DNA from: Clostridium lundense DSM 17049
Lineage (GTDB): Bacteria > Bacillota > Clostridia > Clostridiales > Clostridiaceae
NCBI RefSeq assembly: GCF_000619945.1
Contig: NZ_JHVC01000001.1
Span: 248,001-312,000 of the forward strand
DNA: 64,000 bases
Direction: 5' to 3'
The notes under the pieces were generated by a model. That model had not been told where the DNA came from, searched no databases, and was given only the letters and a program-made list of their open reading frames with translations. Shown in pieces: positions 1 to 8,239 of the stretch; positions within the stretch are counted from its first letter, which is position 1, and each line of letters begins with the position of its first letter. The position numbers and the translations under genes were made by a program.

Positions 1-1
1 T

Positions 2-637
2 TTGGATTTAGTTCAAGAAGGAAATATAGGTCTTATGAAAGCTGTAGAAAAATTTGATTATAGAAAAGGTTATAAATTTAGTACATATGCCACTTGGTGG
101 ATTAGACAAGCCGTAACTAGGGCAATTTCAGATCAATCAAGAACTATAAGAATACCTGTACATATGAATGAAGTGATAAGCAAGGTACTTAAGATTAAGA
201 AGGAATTAGAACAGAGATTAGATAGGGAGCCTTCGGAACAAGAAATAGCTGAGGAACTTCAAATTCCTTTAGAGAAGGTGAAAAAAATATATAATGTATG
301 TCAGGAGCCAGTTTCTTTAGAAACTCCTATAGGAGAAAATGAAGATACATATTTAGAGAATTTTATAGCAGATGATACGTATGTTCCAGAGGATAAAGTT
401 GCTATATCAATGTTAGGAGATATTTTGACTAATTTATTAGGTACATTATCCCCTAGAGAGGAGAGGATTGTAAGATTAAGATATGGATTATTAGATGATG
501 GTAAATCTAGGACCTTAGAAGAAATAGGAAGGGAATTTAATTTAACTAGGGAAAGAATAAGGCAAATAGAAGCTAATGCCATAAAAAAACTAAGACATCC
601 AAATAGAATGAGAAAACTACAGGGATATTTGGAATAG
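2..637 (+). CDS. RNA polymerase sigma-70 factor, RpoD-like (5' end cut off)
   Basis: The last 211 residues of a primary-type sigma factor; the frame is open to the left edge, so the N-terminus (regions 1.2 to early 2) lies outside the window. Region 2.3/2.4 is recognisable around YKFSTYATWWIRQAVTRAI, which melts and reads the -10 element. Region 4.2 contains TLEEIGREFNLTRERIRQIE, the helix-turn-helix that reads the -35 element, and the protein ends HPNRMRKLQGYLE. Compared with the usual clostridial RpoD C-terminus (as I recall it), there is one extra residue in GLLDDGKS and many substitutions between regions 3 and 4. It may therefore be a second, group 2 RpoD paralogue rather than the housekeeping factor. 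Family assignment is certain; which paralogue is not. Confidence 0.9.
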   Translation: MDLVQEGNIGLMKAVEKFDYRKGYKFSTYATWWIRQAVTRAISDQSRTIRIPVHMNEVISKVLKIKKELEQRLDREPSEQEIAEELQIPLEKVKKIYNVCQEPVSLETPIGENEDTYLENFIADDTYVPEDKVAISMLGDILTNLLGTLSPREERIVRLRYGLLDDGKSRTLEEIGREFNLTRERIRQIEANAIKKLRHPNRMRKLQGYLE

Positions 638-702
638 TTGAGAGTTAATAAGAATTTTTTCACTGACGTATTTATAGCGGGGAGAAAATTTCCATTTGTA
701 TT

Positions 703-757
703 TTAAAAAGAACTTTGTTGATTTGATAATTCGTCAAATTAGCACGGTTCTTTTTTA
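703..757 (+). terminator. Intrinsic terminator after the sigma factor gene
   Basis: Outer stem AAAAAGAAC / GTTCTTTTT with an inner TGATTTG..CAAAT hairpin, followed by a T run. It separates the sigma gene from the hpd locus, which must therefore use its own promoter in 758-865. Confidence 0.75.
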
Positions 758-878
758 AATAAACAGAATATTCTCTAAAATTATATAAAAATAAAATTTA
801 AGGAATAAAATTTTATAGATACTCATAGATATTATATGTAACATGAAGAAATTTGTAAATGAATAAGGAGGATAGAAA

Positions 879-3596
879 ATGGGAAGAGAAACTAAATTAG
901 CAGAAATACTGGCAGCCAAAGGACTACCCATAAATTTTCAAGCAGGAGGTAAAGCACCAGAGGAAATGGTAGATAGGGAGATAAAAAAAGAGCCAACCCC
1001 TAGAGCAAAAAGGCTTAGGGATATTTACTATGATACTTTATCCTCTGCAAACACAGAATTTCCATATTGGTATAACAGAAGATGGAATGAGCTTGAAGGA
1101 GAAGTAACTATTGTAAGAAGAGCAGAGGCTTTGAGATGTGCTTATTCACATTTAACTCCTAATATAATACCAGGGGAAAAATTAGTTATGCAAAAAACTA
1201 ATTACTATAGAGGTTCTTTCCCGATGCCTTGGCTTTCTGAAGGTTTCTTTGTAGCTAAAGAAGACGAGCTTTACAAGGAGGCTTTAGATAGAGGAAGTGC
1301 TAGTGCTGGTGAGCTAAGCAAATTTGGTACTGGTGGAGGAAATGTAACTAAGAGTTTTGGAAATGTAGTATCTATTGCAGGTAAGTTTGGTATGAGACAA
1401 GAGGAAATACCTGTGCTAGTTAAGTTGGCAAAGGAATGGGTAGGAAGATCTGTTGATGATTTAGGACATAAATATGAGCAGATGGTTCCAACTTATGAAA
1501 TGAAAGAAAATATAATGAAAACGCTTATATGCATGTTTGATTCAGGTTTTACGCTACCCCAGGGTCGTGAAGTTGTAAATTATTATTATCCATTACAATA
1601 TGGTTTTGATGAACTTATTAAAATGGCAGAAGAGTGTAAAGAAAAAGTTGCTGGAATGGCTGATGGTGACGGACTGATAGGTATGGATAGACTGTATTTT
1701 TATGAAGCAGTGAAAATTGTATTAGAAGGAATTCAAAACTGGATTTTAAACTATGTAAAAGAAGCTAAAAGATTAGCAAGTGTTACAGAAGATGAAGTTC
1801 AAAAAGGAGAATATGAAGAAATTTCTGAGTGTCTTTCCTGGATAGCTCACAAACAGCCAAGAACATTTAGGGAAGCATTACAGTTAACATATATTATTCA
1901 TTTAGGTTGTATTAATGAAGATGCTATTTCTGGATTATCCCCAGGAAGAGTGGGTCAAGTTTTATATCCTTGGTTTGAACAAGATATTAAAACTGGAAGA
2001 ATAACAGAAAAAGAAGTGTTAGAGCTTTTAGAACTTCATAGAGTTAAATTTACTTGTATTGATTGTTTTGCATCTACAGGAGTAGTTGGAGGTGTATTAT
2101 CTGGTAATACATTTAATAATTTAAGTATTGGTGGACTTACAAAGGATGGTCACTCAGCTGCCAATAGGCTAGAAATGCTTATATTAGAAGCAGGAATTAC
2201 TTGTGCAACTCCTCAACCTACACTTTCAGTACTTTATGATGAAAAATTACCAGAGGAATTTTTACTTAAATGTGTAGAGTGCGATAAAACTGGTACTGGA
2301 TATCCTGCATGGATGAATAATCAAGGAGGTATTCAGTTTATATTGAATCAGTATGGAGAAGAAGGAATGACTGTAGAAGAAGCTAGATCTTTTGCTATAG
2401 GAGGATGCTTAGAAACTTCTCCATGTTGCTGGAAAGAGCTTACTTTAAATGGTAAGAAATATAATGTACCAGGAGGAGCTGGTCAGCCAACTAGTGTAGG
2501 TGTTCATTTCCTAGCAAATCCTAAGATCTTAGAGCTTGTAATTACTAATGGATTTGATCACAGAACAGGAATACAGGTATATCCACCTCATAATAAGAAG
2601 TTAGAAAGTTATGAAGAGTTTTGGAATCAGTTTAAAGAATACTATGAAATGACCTGTGACTGTTTAGCTAAGACAAATAATATTCAACATGATATTTGGA
2701 GAAGAAATAATATGAGCATATTTAGCTCAATGTTAAAACCAGATTGTCTAGATAAAGGTCATCACATTGGTCATTTAGGATATAGATATAATGCTACTTA
2801 TAATATAGAAAGCTGCGGCACTATAAATATGGTTAATTCCCTTGCAGCAGTTAAAAAGCTTATATATGAAGATAAAAAATATACTATAGAAGATATAAAA
2901 GATGCAGTAGTTAATAACTTTGGATTTAAGAAGGCAGAGGAAGTTGGAAGCTATTCTTTAGCAGATCAGGAAAAGAAAGAAAACGGATATAAATATGATG
3001 ATATCTATGGAGATTGTCTACTTGCACCTAAGTATGGAAATGATGATCCTTATGCAGACAGTATATTAAAAGAATATGAGGATTGGTTCTGCTGTATGAG
3101 CCATAATTATGAATCCTTATATGGAAAGAAAATGTATGCGTGTCAAATTTCTGTATCTACTCATGGTGCTCAAGGAGCAGCTACACTTGCTACTGCAGAT
3201 GGAAGACTTGCTGGTACAACTTATGCTGATGGTTCTATGTCTGCTTATCCTGGAACAGATAAGAATGGTCCATATGCATTATTTAATTCTGCAACAGTTT
3301 GGGATCATACTATGTCCCAGAATTCACAAATGAACTTAAAAGTTCATCCTAGTGCAATTAAAGGAGTAGAAGGATCAAGAAAACTTTTAGAGCTTACAAG
3401 AGCATATATGAGAAAAGGCGGATTCCATATCCAATATAATATAGTAGACTCTAAGGTATTAAAGGATGCTCAAAAGAAGCCTGAAAATTATAGAGATCTT
3501 ATGGTTAGAGTTGCAGGATTTACTCAGTACTGGTGTGAAATAGGTAAACCTATTCAAGATGAAGTTGTTGCAAGAACTGAATATGAAGGAGTGTGA
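879..3596 (+). CDS. hpdB: 4-hydroxyphenylacetate decarboxylase, glycyl radical large subunit
   Basis: Decarboxylates 4-hydroxyphenylacetate to p-cresol by glycyl radical chemistry, acting with HpdC. It has 905 residues. The radical glycine is Gly880 in RVAGFTQYW. The thiyl cysteine and its partner glutamate are Cys510 and Glu512 in GGCLETSP. His543, Glu644 and Ser351 fall at a constant +7 offset from His536, Glu637 and Ser344 of the characterised clostridial enzymes, as do Cys510 and Gly880. This agreement, plus the adjacent small subunit, favours 4-hydroxyphenylacetate decarboxylase over indoleacetate or phenylacetate decarboxylases, which have no HpdC partner. The start follows AAGGAGG at 865-871. 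It is the first gene of hpdB-hpdC-MFS-hpdA. Substrate specificity is inferred from residues and context. Confidence 0.95.
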   Translation: MGRETKLAEILAAKGLPINFQAGGKAPEEMVDREIKKEPTPRAKRLRDIYYDTLSSANTEFPYWYNRRWNELEGEVTIVRRAEALRCAYSHLTPNIIPGEKLVMQKTNYYRGSFPMPWLSEGFFVAKEDELYKEALDRGSASAGELSKFGTGGGNVTKSFGNVVSIAGKFGMRQEEIPVLVKLAKEWVGRSVDDLGHKYEQMVPTYEMKENIMKTLICMFDSGFTLPQGREVVNYYYPLQYGFDELIKMAEECKEKVAGMADGDGLIGMDRLYFYEAVKIVLEGIQNWILNYVKEAKRLASVTEDEVQKGEYEEISECLSWIAHKQPRTFREALQLTYIIHLGCINEDAISGLSPGRVGQVLYPWFEQDIKTGRITEKEVLELLELHRVKFTCIDCFASTGVVGGVLSGNTFNNLSIGGLTKDGHSAANRLEMLILEAGITCATPQPTLSVLYDEKLPEEFLLKCVECDKTGTGYPAWMNNQGGIQFILNQYGEEGMTVEEARSFAIGGCLETSPCCWKELTLNGKKYNVPGGAGQPTSVGVHFLANPKILELVITNGFDHRTGIQVYPPHNKKLESYEEFWNQFKEYYEMTCDCLAKTNNIQHDIWRRNNMSIFSSMLKPDCLDKGHHIGHLGYRYNATYNIESCGTINMVNSLAAVKKLIYEDKKYTIEDIKDAVVNNFGFKKAEEVGSYSLADQEKKENGYKYDDIYGDCLLAPKYGNDDPYADSILKEYEDWFCCMSHNYESLYGKKMYACQISVSTHGAQGAATLATADGRLAGTTYADGSMSAYPGTDKNGPYALFNSATVWDHTMSQNSQMNLKVHPSAIKGVEGSRKLLELTRAYMRKGGFHIQYNIVDSKVLKDAQKKPENYRDLMVRVAGFTQYWCEIGKPIQDEVVARTEYEGV

Positions 3597-3601
3597 TATT
3601 T

Positions 3602-3874
3602 ATGAATAAAAATAATTTTAAACACAATGATTGTTTAAACTTTTCTCCTATTGATGTAGCTAAAGGAATATGTAGATTAACTAATTCAATAATATTTATA
3701 GATTCACAAACTTGTGGTAAATTTAATGAGCTTCCTAAGTGTAAAAATTGTACAAACTTTAAAAATCCAAACAAGGACAACATAGGAACTTGTACTGGAT
3801 TAAAAAAGGAAGCTTGGGCTTATGGAGATCTTAATGCAGTAACCTGTGAAGGATACAAGAAATTGGGAGAATAG
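3602..3874 (+). CDS. hpdC: 4-hydroxyphenylacetate decarboxylase small subunit (two [4Fe-4S] clusters)
   Basis: The 90-residue iron-sulfur subunit of the decarboxylase, which in characterised enzymes forms heterodimers with HpdB that assemble further. Eight expected cluster ligands are visible: His8, Cys11, Cys24 and Cys38 for the N-terminal cluster, and Cys47, Cys50, Cys64 and Cys82 for the C-terminal cluster. The spacing of the second set matches the known family closely; the gap between Cys24 and Cys38 is a few residues shorter than in the C. scatologenes protein as I recall it. The ATG at 3602 is preferred over an in-frame GTG at 3593 because AAGGAG at 3586-3591, inside the end of hpdB, fits it. 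The gap to hpdB is 5 bases, so the two are translationally linked. Confidence 0.92.
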   Translation: MNKNNFKHNDCLNFSPIDVAKGICRLTNSIIFIDSQTCGKFNELPKCKNCTNFKNPNKDNIGTCTGLKKEAWAYGDLNAVTCEGYKKLGE

Positions 3875-3898
3875 TTCATAAAGAAAAAATAATAAATA

Positions 3899-4036
3899 AT
3901 AATTAAGAATTAATAATTACGAATTAATGGTTAAAAGGATATTTAGAGTAACTAAAGAAATCAAAATTTAAAGATTTTTAATATGAGTTTGAAAATCCTA
4001 ATTAACTCTTAATTATGCATTATTAATTCTTAATTC
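3899..4036. repeat. Long imperfect inverted repeat between hpdC and the transporter gene
   Basis: Arms at about 3899-3940 and 3995-4036 share ATTAAGAATTAATAAT and GGAT/ATCC ends, separated by about 55 bases. It would form a long AT-rich hairpin inside the operon, just before the transporter's ribosome binding site. It has no coding content and no poly-T tail. It resembles the AT-rich intergenic inverted repeats common in clostridia, but a copy number cannot be judged here. Confidence 0.6.
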
Positions 4037-4068
4037 ATTTAGTCACTATTAAAGTGGAGGTATATATT

Positions 4069-5334
4069 ATGGACGAAAAAAGGGCAAAACATTTAGGTCA
4101 TATGGTTGTTTTGGCTTCTTGGCTTGCTGTATTTTGTCTTTTTGGATATAGATCTACATTTTCAGTATTAGTAGGACCTATGTCTAAGAATCTTGGTTGG
4201 AGCGTTTCTAAGCTATCATTAGGGTATTCTTTAATGATGACCGTTTATGCTGTAACTGCATTTTTTAGCGGTATGATTTTGGATAAATGGGGAACAAAAC
4301 CTGCCTATGCTATTGGTTCAGTTTGTGCAGCTTTAGGTTTTTATTTAACCAGTAATGCTCAAAGTTATATGGGATATCTAATTCCTTATGCATTATTTGC
4401 AGGAATAGGTACAGGAATGCTTTGGGTATCTTCTACAGTTTCAGTACGTAAATGGTATATAGGTAAATCCTATGCTACTATGTGGGGGATGGCATTTATG
4501 GGTGCACCAGTAGCACAAGTTGTATTAAGTCTAGGAGTAAAAAAGATTTTACTTACCATGGACTGGAGACTTGCTATGAAGGAAATGTCAGTGGTAGTTT
4601 TAATAGCACTTATTATTGCAGCAGTGGTAGCCAAAAAGAATCCTCAAGATTATGGCATAGAACCTTTTGGTACAATGCCAGGTAAAAAAGCTTCAACTGG
4701 TACAGAACGTCTTTGGACTGTTAAAGAAGCATTCAAAACAAAACCAATATGGGGTGCTATAATAGCTTTCTTAACAAGTATGGTAGGAGAATTTTTAATT
4801 TGGACACAGATAGTTAATTATTGGACTCATGATGTTAAGTTATCTTTATCTACTGCTACTAACTTATATGTAGCAATTGGTATTGCAGGAATATTTACAA
4901 TGCCTCTTATGGGAATTGCGGCAGATAGAATAGTAGGAAAGGTTGGCAATGAAGCAAAAGGAAGAAAAATTATGCTTATATTTGCTCCTACTATGGGAGT
5001 AATTGCCTGTTTCTTATTGCTAATGACTAAACATTCAATGTTTATAGGAATTATTGCTTGTATATTATTCGCAGTTTATTGGGCAATAGAACCAGGTGGA
5101 GTTGCAGGCTATGCAGGAACTATATATGGAGGTAAAACACTAGGAAAGATTTGGGGAACAGCAACCCTAATAGTTATGGGTATAGGACCAGCCCTTGGAA
5201 GTTTTATGGGAGGATATTTATTTGATACATCAGGAAGTTACTTGAATTCTATAATATTTGCAACTACATCTTTTGCAATATCTATAATAGCAGCTATATC
5301 ATTACCTCTATGCATAAATTCTAAATCTAAATAA
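4069..5334 (+). CDS. MFS transporter (oxalate/formate antiporter-like), probable arylacetate uptake
   Basis: A 421-residue major facilitator with about 12 hydrophobic segments and a central loop near residues 190-215. The loop after segment 2 reads SGMILDKWGTKP, a variant of the MFS G-x-x-x-D-[RK] signature. It sits between the decarboxylase subunits and the activating enzyme, so uptake of 4-hydroxyphenylacetate or another arylacetate is the simplest role; skatole-forming decarboxylase clusters also carry an MFS gene. The substrate is inference only. The ATG at 4069 is chosen because GGAGG at 4056-4060 is its ribosome binding site; an in-frame GTG at 4054 would overlap that site. Confidence 0.85.
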   Translation: MDEKRAKHLGHMVVLASWLAVFCLFGYRSTFSVLVGPMSKNLGWSVSKLSLGYSLMMTVYAVTAFFSGMILDKWGTKPAYAIGSVCAALGFYLTSNAQSYMGYLIPYALFAGIGTGMLWVSSTVSVRKWYIGKSYATMWGMAFMGAPVAQVVLSLGVKKILLTMDWRLAMKEMSVVVLIALIIAAVVAKKNPQDYGIEPFGTMPGKKASTGTERLWTVKEAFKTKPIWGAIIAFLTSMVGEFLIWTQIVNYWTHDVKLSLSTATNLYVAIGIAGIFTMPLMGIAADRIVGKVGNEAKGRKIMLIFAPTMGVIACFLLLMTKHSMFIGIIACILFAVYWAIEPGGVAGYAGTIYGGKTLGKIWGTATLIVMGIGPALGSFMGGYLFDTSGSYLNSIIFATTSFAISIIAAISLPLCINSKSK

Positions 5335-5356
5335 TATAGAATTAAAACTGTAATTT

Positions 5357-5390
5357 AGTTCCGATGAAATTTTTACTTCATCGGGACTTT
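5357..5390 (+). terminator. Hairpin between the transporter gene and hpdA
   Basis: A 12-bp stem, AGTTCCGATGAA / TTCATCGGGACT (one G-T pair), followed by only three T residues. It may be a leaky terminator or an RNA-stabilising hairpin that lowers hpdA expression relative to the catalytic subunits. Confidence 0.55.
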
Positions 5391-5433
5391 AGTTACATAT
5401 AGATAAAATTAAAATTTTGAAGGGAGTATTTTT

Positions 5434-6372
5434 ATGGAAAATAAAAAAGGATTAATATTTGATATACAAAGTTATTCTGTGCATGATGGACCAGGTTGTA
5501 GAACTATATGCTTTTTAAGTGGATGCCCTTTACATTGTGAATGGTGTGCAAATCCCGAAAGTTGGCAGTTTTCAGAAAAGCTTATGTTTGCAGAAAGTAA
5601 GTGCAAACATAATCAGGGATGTATTAGATGTATAAATGCTTGTCTGAATAATTCTATAAAAATACAAAATGATAAGATAGAATTAGACTGGGAAAGCTGC
5701 AGGAAATGTGATGAGTTTCAATGTACAAAAGCTTGCTATTATGAGGCTTTAAAGCTTTGTGGTAAATGGTATTATGTTGATGATGTTATGAATATTTTAA
5801 ATAGAGATAGACAATATTGGGGAGAAAGAGGAGGAGTAACTTTTAGCGGAGGAGAGCCTCTAATGCAAAGTGAATTTTTAATAGAATTATTAAAGCGATG
5901 TAGAAAAAAGTATATTCACACTGCTATAGAAACCACTGCTTATAAGGATAAGGATACGTTTTTAAAAGTAATGGAATATATAGATTTTGCATTTATAGAT
6001 GTAAAGCATATGAATAGGGAAAAACATAAAGAAAAAACAGGTGCACATAATGACTTAATATTAAGCAATATAGAGGCTTTAGTTAAGTCTAATTGGACAG
6101 GGAGATTAGTTCTTAGAATGCCAGTAATTAGAGGCTTTAATGATGGCGAAGAAAATATAAAGGAAATAATAAGGTTTATGAAAAGGTTGGGTTTAGTTGA
6201 AATGAATATTCTTCCATTTCATAGATTAGGTGATTCTAAATGGAATCAGCTAGGGAAAAAATATAAATATAGCGAAGAAGAAGGAACACCAAAAGAAAAA
6301 CTAGAGAAAATACAGGATATGTTTTTAGATGAGGAAATTGCTTGTTATGTAGCACATGACACAGGCTTTTGA
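5434..6372 (+). CDS. hpdA: 4-hydroxyphenylacetate decarboxylase activating enzyme (radical SAM)
   Basis: A glycyl radical enzyme activase that uses S-adenosylmethionine to make the Gly880 radical on HpdB. It has 312 residues. The radical SAM cluster motif is C31-x3-C35-x2-C38 in GCPLHCEWC. A cysteine-rich insertion at about residues 57-105 holds two ferredoxin-like groups, CKHNQGCIRCINAC and CRKCDEFQCTKAC, as in other activases with two extra [4Fe-4S] clusters. GGVTFSGGEPLMQ is the SAM-binding GGE region. It is separated from the rest of the locus by a hairpin at 5357-5390, and the start follows AAGGGAG. Function is well supported by motifs and neighbours. Confidence 0.93.
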   Translation: MENKKGLIFDIQSYSVHDGPGCRTICFLSGCPLHCEWCANPESWQFSEKLMFAESKCKHNQGCIRCINACLNNSIKIQNDKIELDWESCRKCDEFQCTKACYYEALKLCGKWYYVDDVMNILNRDRQYWGERGGVTFSGGEPLMQSEFLIELLKRCRKKYIHTAIETTAYKDKDTFLKVMEYIDFAFIDVKHMNREKHKEKTGAHNDLILSNIEALVKSNWTGRLVLRMPVIRGFNDGEENIKEIIRFMKRLGLVEMNILPFHRLGDSKWNQLGKKYKYSEEEGTPKEKLEKIQDMFLDEEIACYVAHDTGF

Positions 6373-6543
6373 TTAAGTGTAGTATATATTTTTTACTATT
6401 TATGATGAGAAAAATATGTACAAAAGTTTATGTAAGCAATTACTGGTAAAGAAATTTGTTAGGTGTTATGGTATAATGAGTAAAATAATATAAATTATAG
6501 ATTAGTTCAATTTATAGAAATTATGGTATAAGAGGTGATATAG

Positions 6544-7191
6544 ATGAATGGGATGAAAGTAGGGGTTATCGCAGGGACTCCTGTAGACACTCAAATGGGT
6601 GTAGATTTTTTAGCATCAAAGGAAATTGATTCAATTGGCTATCCAATATCCCCATGTCCGGAAGAACAGTCAAAAATTCAAATATTGTCTTCAATAAAAC
6701 TTGAAAGTGAAATTAGAAATATAATTAAAAAGGCAAAGAGGCAGAATATTTATAAAATAATGATATATTGTAATTCATTAAGTGCAGCAGTTGATATGGA
6801 CAAGATATCTAAAGAAGAAAATGTAAGAATAATTACTCCTCTTAATGTATATAAAAGTATTGCTTATAAATATAAGAATATTGGGGTATTAACAGCTAAC
6901 AACCAAAGTTCTGCAGGTATTGAAAAAGTTATTCAAAGTGTAAATTCAAACTGTAATGTTATTGGAATAGGAATGCTCCCAGTGGTGGTGGAAATAGAAA
7001 AGGGTACGTTTGCTGAAGATATTGTAAAAAAATTTGCATTAAGAAATATTATAGAATTTTATAACTGTATAAAGGTAGATGCAATTATTCTTGGATGTAC
7101 TCATTTCCCTTATCTTTACAATGAGTTAAAAAAATATTCATCTGTTCCCATTATTGATCCAGCAGAATTAATGTATAAAATGATATTATAA
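6544..7191 (+). CDS. Aspartate/glutamate racemase family protein
   Basis: A 215-residue member of the Asp/Glu racemase superfamily. The two catalytic cysteine contexts are IYCNSLSAAV (about residue 78) and LGCTHFPYL (about residue 180), and the N-terminus MKVGVIAGTPVDTQMG is the substrate-binding loop. It lacks clear MurI-specific features, so it is more likely an amino acid racemase or a related hydantoin/maleate-type enzyme than the cell wall glutamate racemase. It stands alone, 171 bases after hpdA, with TATAAT-like sequence at 6472-6477 and GAGGTGAT just before the start. Substrate unknown. Confidence 0.8.
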   Translation: MNGMKVGVIAGTPVDTQMGVDFLASKEIDSIGYPISPCPEEQSKIQILSSIKLESEIRNIIKKAKRQNIYKIMIYCNSLSAAVDMDKISKEENVRIITPLNVYKSIAYKYKNIGVLTANNQSSAGIEKVIQSVNSNCNVIGIGMLPVVVEIEKGTFAEDIVKKFALRNIIEFYNCIKVDAIILGCTHFPYLYNELKKYSSVPIIDPAELMYKMIL

Positions 7192-7208
7192 AAAGACTGC
7201 GATACAAC

Positions 7209-7296
7209 TTTTTATAGTGAAGAGTGAATAATGAAGAGTAAAGGATAATTTTTCTCCATTATTCTCCACTCTTCAATCTTAACTATTCACTAAAAA
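7209..7296. repeat. Imperfect inverted repeat between convergent genes
   Basis: The left arm (7209-7248) contains TAGTGAAGAGTGAATAATG; the right arm (7254-7296) is its approximate reverse complement. The loop is about 5 bases, so a single long hairpin of about 40 bp with mismatches is possible. It lies between the convergent racemase and tcdA genes, has no T tail of note, and is different in sequence from the element at 3899-4036. Confidence 0.6.
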
Positions 7297-7351
7297 TTAC
7301 GTTATTTTCCATCTATGCTCTATAATCTGAAAAAAATTACGACATAATTTT

Positions 7352-8101
7352 TTAAATTAAGTCTTTAATTACTTCTCCTCCAATAATCATTCCTGCTACA
7401 GGAGGAACAAAGGAGATACTGCCAGGAATTTGTCTTTTTCTAGTACATTTTTTACTGCCATCGGTACAAACACATCCTTCTTTACAAGTAACAATATCAT
7501 CGACTATTGGCTTTAAAGGTACTTCTTCAGAAAAGAGCACTTTTAAAGTATCTACGCCTCTTTTTCTTAACTCATATCTCATAACTTTGGCAAGGGGACA
7601 TATTTTTGTATCATATATATCAGCTATTTTAAATCTAGTAGGATCTAATTTATTTCCTGTTCCCATAGAACTAATTATAGGGATGTTATTTTTTTTGCAC
7701 CAAAGAATAAGAGAGATTTTAGAAGATACAGTATCAATAGCATCTATAACATAGTTAGCATTTAGAGGAATTATTTCTTCTATATTATCTTCTTTAACAA
7801 AAACTTGATGGATAGTTACATTGCATTTTGGATTAATTTTTAAAATTCGTTCCTTCATAACTTCTACTTTAGGTTTACCTATGGTAGAATGATCTGCAAT
7901 TATTTGTCTGTTTATATTTGTAAGACAAACAGTATCGTCATCTATTAATATTAAGTTACCTAATCCAGCTCTTGCTAAAGCCTCTGTAGCAAAACTTCCA
8001 ACACCACCTATACCAAATATTACAACTGTACTATTTTTTAATTTTTCTAAAGATTTCTTTCCAATAAGTAATTCTTCTCTTGAAAATAAATGTTGTGCCA
8101 T
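7352..8101 (-). CDS. tcdA: tRNA threonylcarbamoyladenosine dehydratase
   Basis: An E1-like (ThiF/MoeB fold) enzyme that converts t6A37 of tRNA to cyclic t6A using ATP. It has 249 residues. The ATP-binding loop is GIGGVGSFATEALARAG near residue 31, with the following LILIDDDTVCLTNINRQ. The C-terminal stretch CKEGCVCTDGSKKC is cysteine-rich and followed by GSISFVPPVAGMIIGG, typical of the TcdA/CsdL branch. It is transcribed alone on the minus strand; GAGGTAAATCAT precedes the ATG. Confident for the family; the exact modification is by homology. Confidence 0.9.
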   Translation of the reverse strand: MAQHLFSREELLIGKKSLEKLKNSTVVIFGIGGVGSFATEALARAGLGNLILIDDDTVCLTNINRQIIADHSTIGKPKVEVMKERILKINPKCNVTIHQVFVKEDNIEEIIPLNANYVIDAIDTVSSKISLILWCKKNNIPIISSMGTGNKLDPTRFKIADIYDTKICPLAKVMRYELRKRGVDTLKVLFSEEVPLKPIVDDIVTCKEGCVCTDGSKKCTRKRQIPGSISFVPPVAGMIIGGEVIKDLI

Positions 8102-8190
8102 ATGATTTACCTCACTTTTTAATACATACTATTCCTATTATGTTAGTATGGTAATATAATATACCTATTTTATATATTAAGTCAATATAT

Positions 8191-8239
8191 TTCATAAAAA
8201 AGAAACCTTACCTAAAAGGTAAGGTTTCTTTTTTATGAA
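8191..8239 (-). terminator. Perfect 23-bp hairpin terminator of the antiporter gene
   Basis: The arms at 8191-8213 and 8217-8239 are perfectly complementary with an AAA loop (core AGAAACCTTACCT / AGGTAAGGTTTCT). The A/T ends give a U tract in either direction. The antiporter stop codon (8233-8235) lies inside the stem. Confidence 0.85.

Noticed and set aside
301..663. 120-codon open frame antisense to the sigma factor gene
   Set aside because: It lies wholly in antisense to a conserved coding sequence and has no family resemblance; it is an overlap artefact of AT-rich coding DNA.
879..6372. Indoleacetate (skatole) or phenylacetate decarboxylase locus
   Set aside because: The gene layout with an MFS transporter fits, but the two-cluster small subunit HpdC is present and the HPAD residues Ser351, His543 and Glu644 line up exactly.
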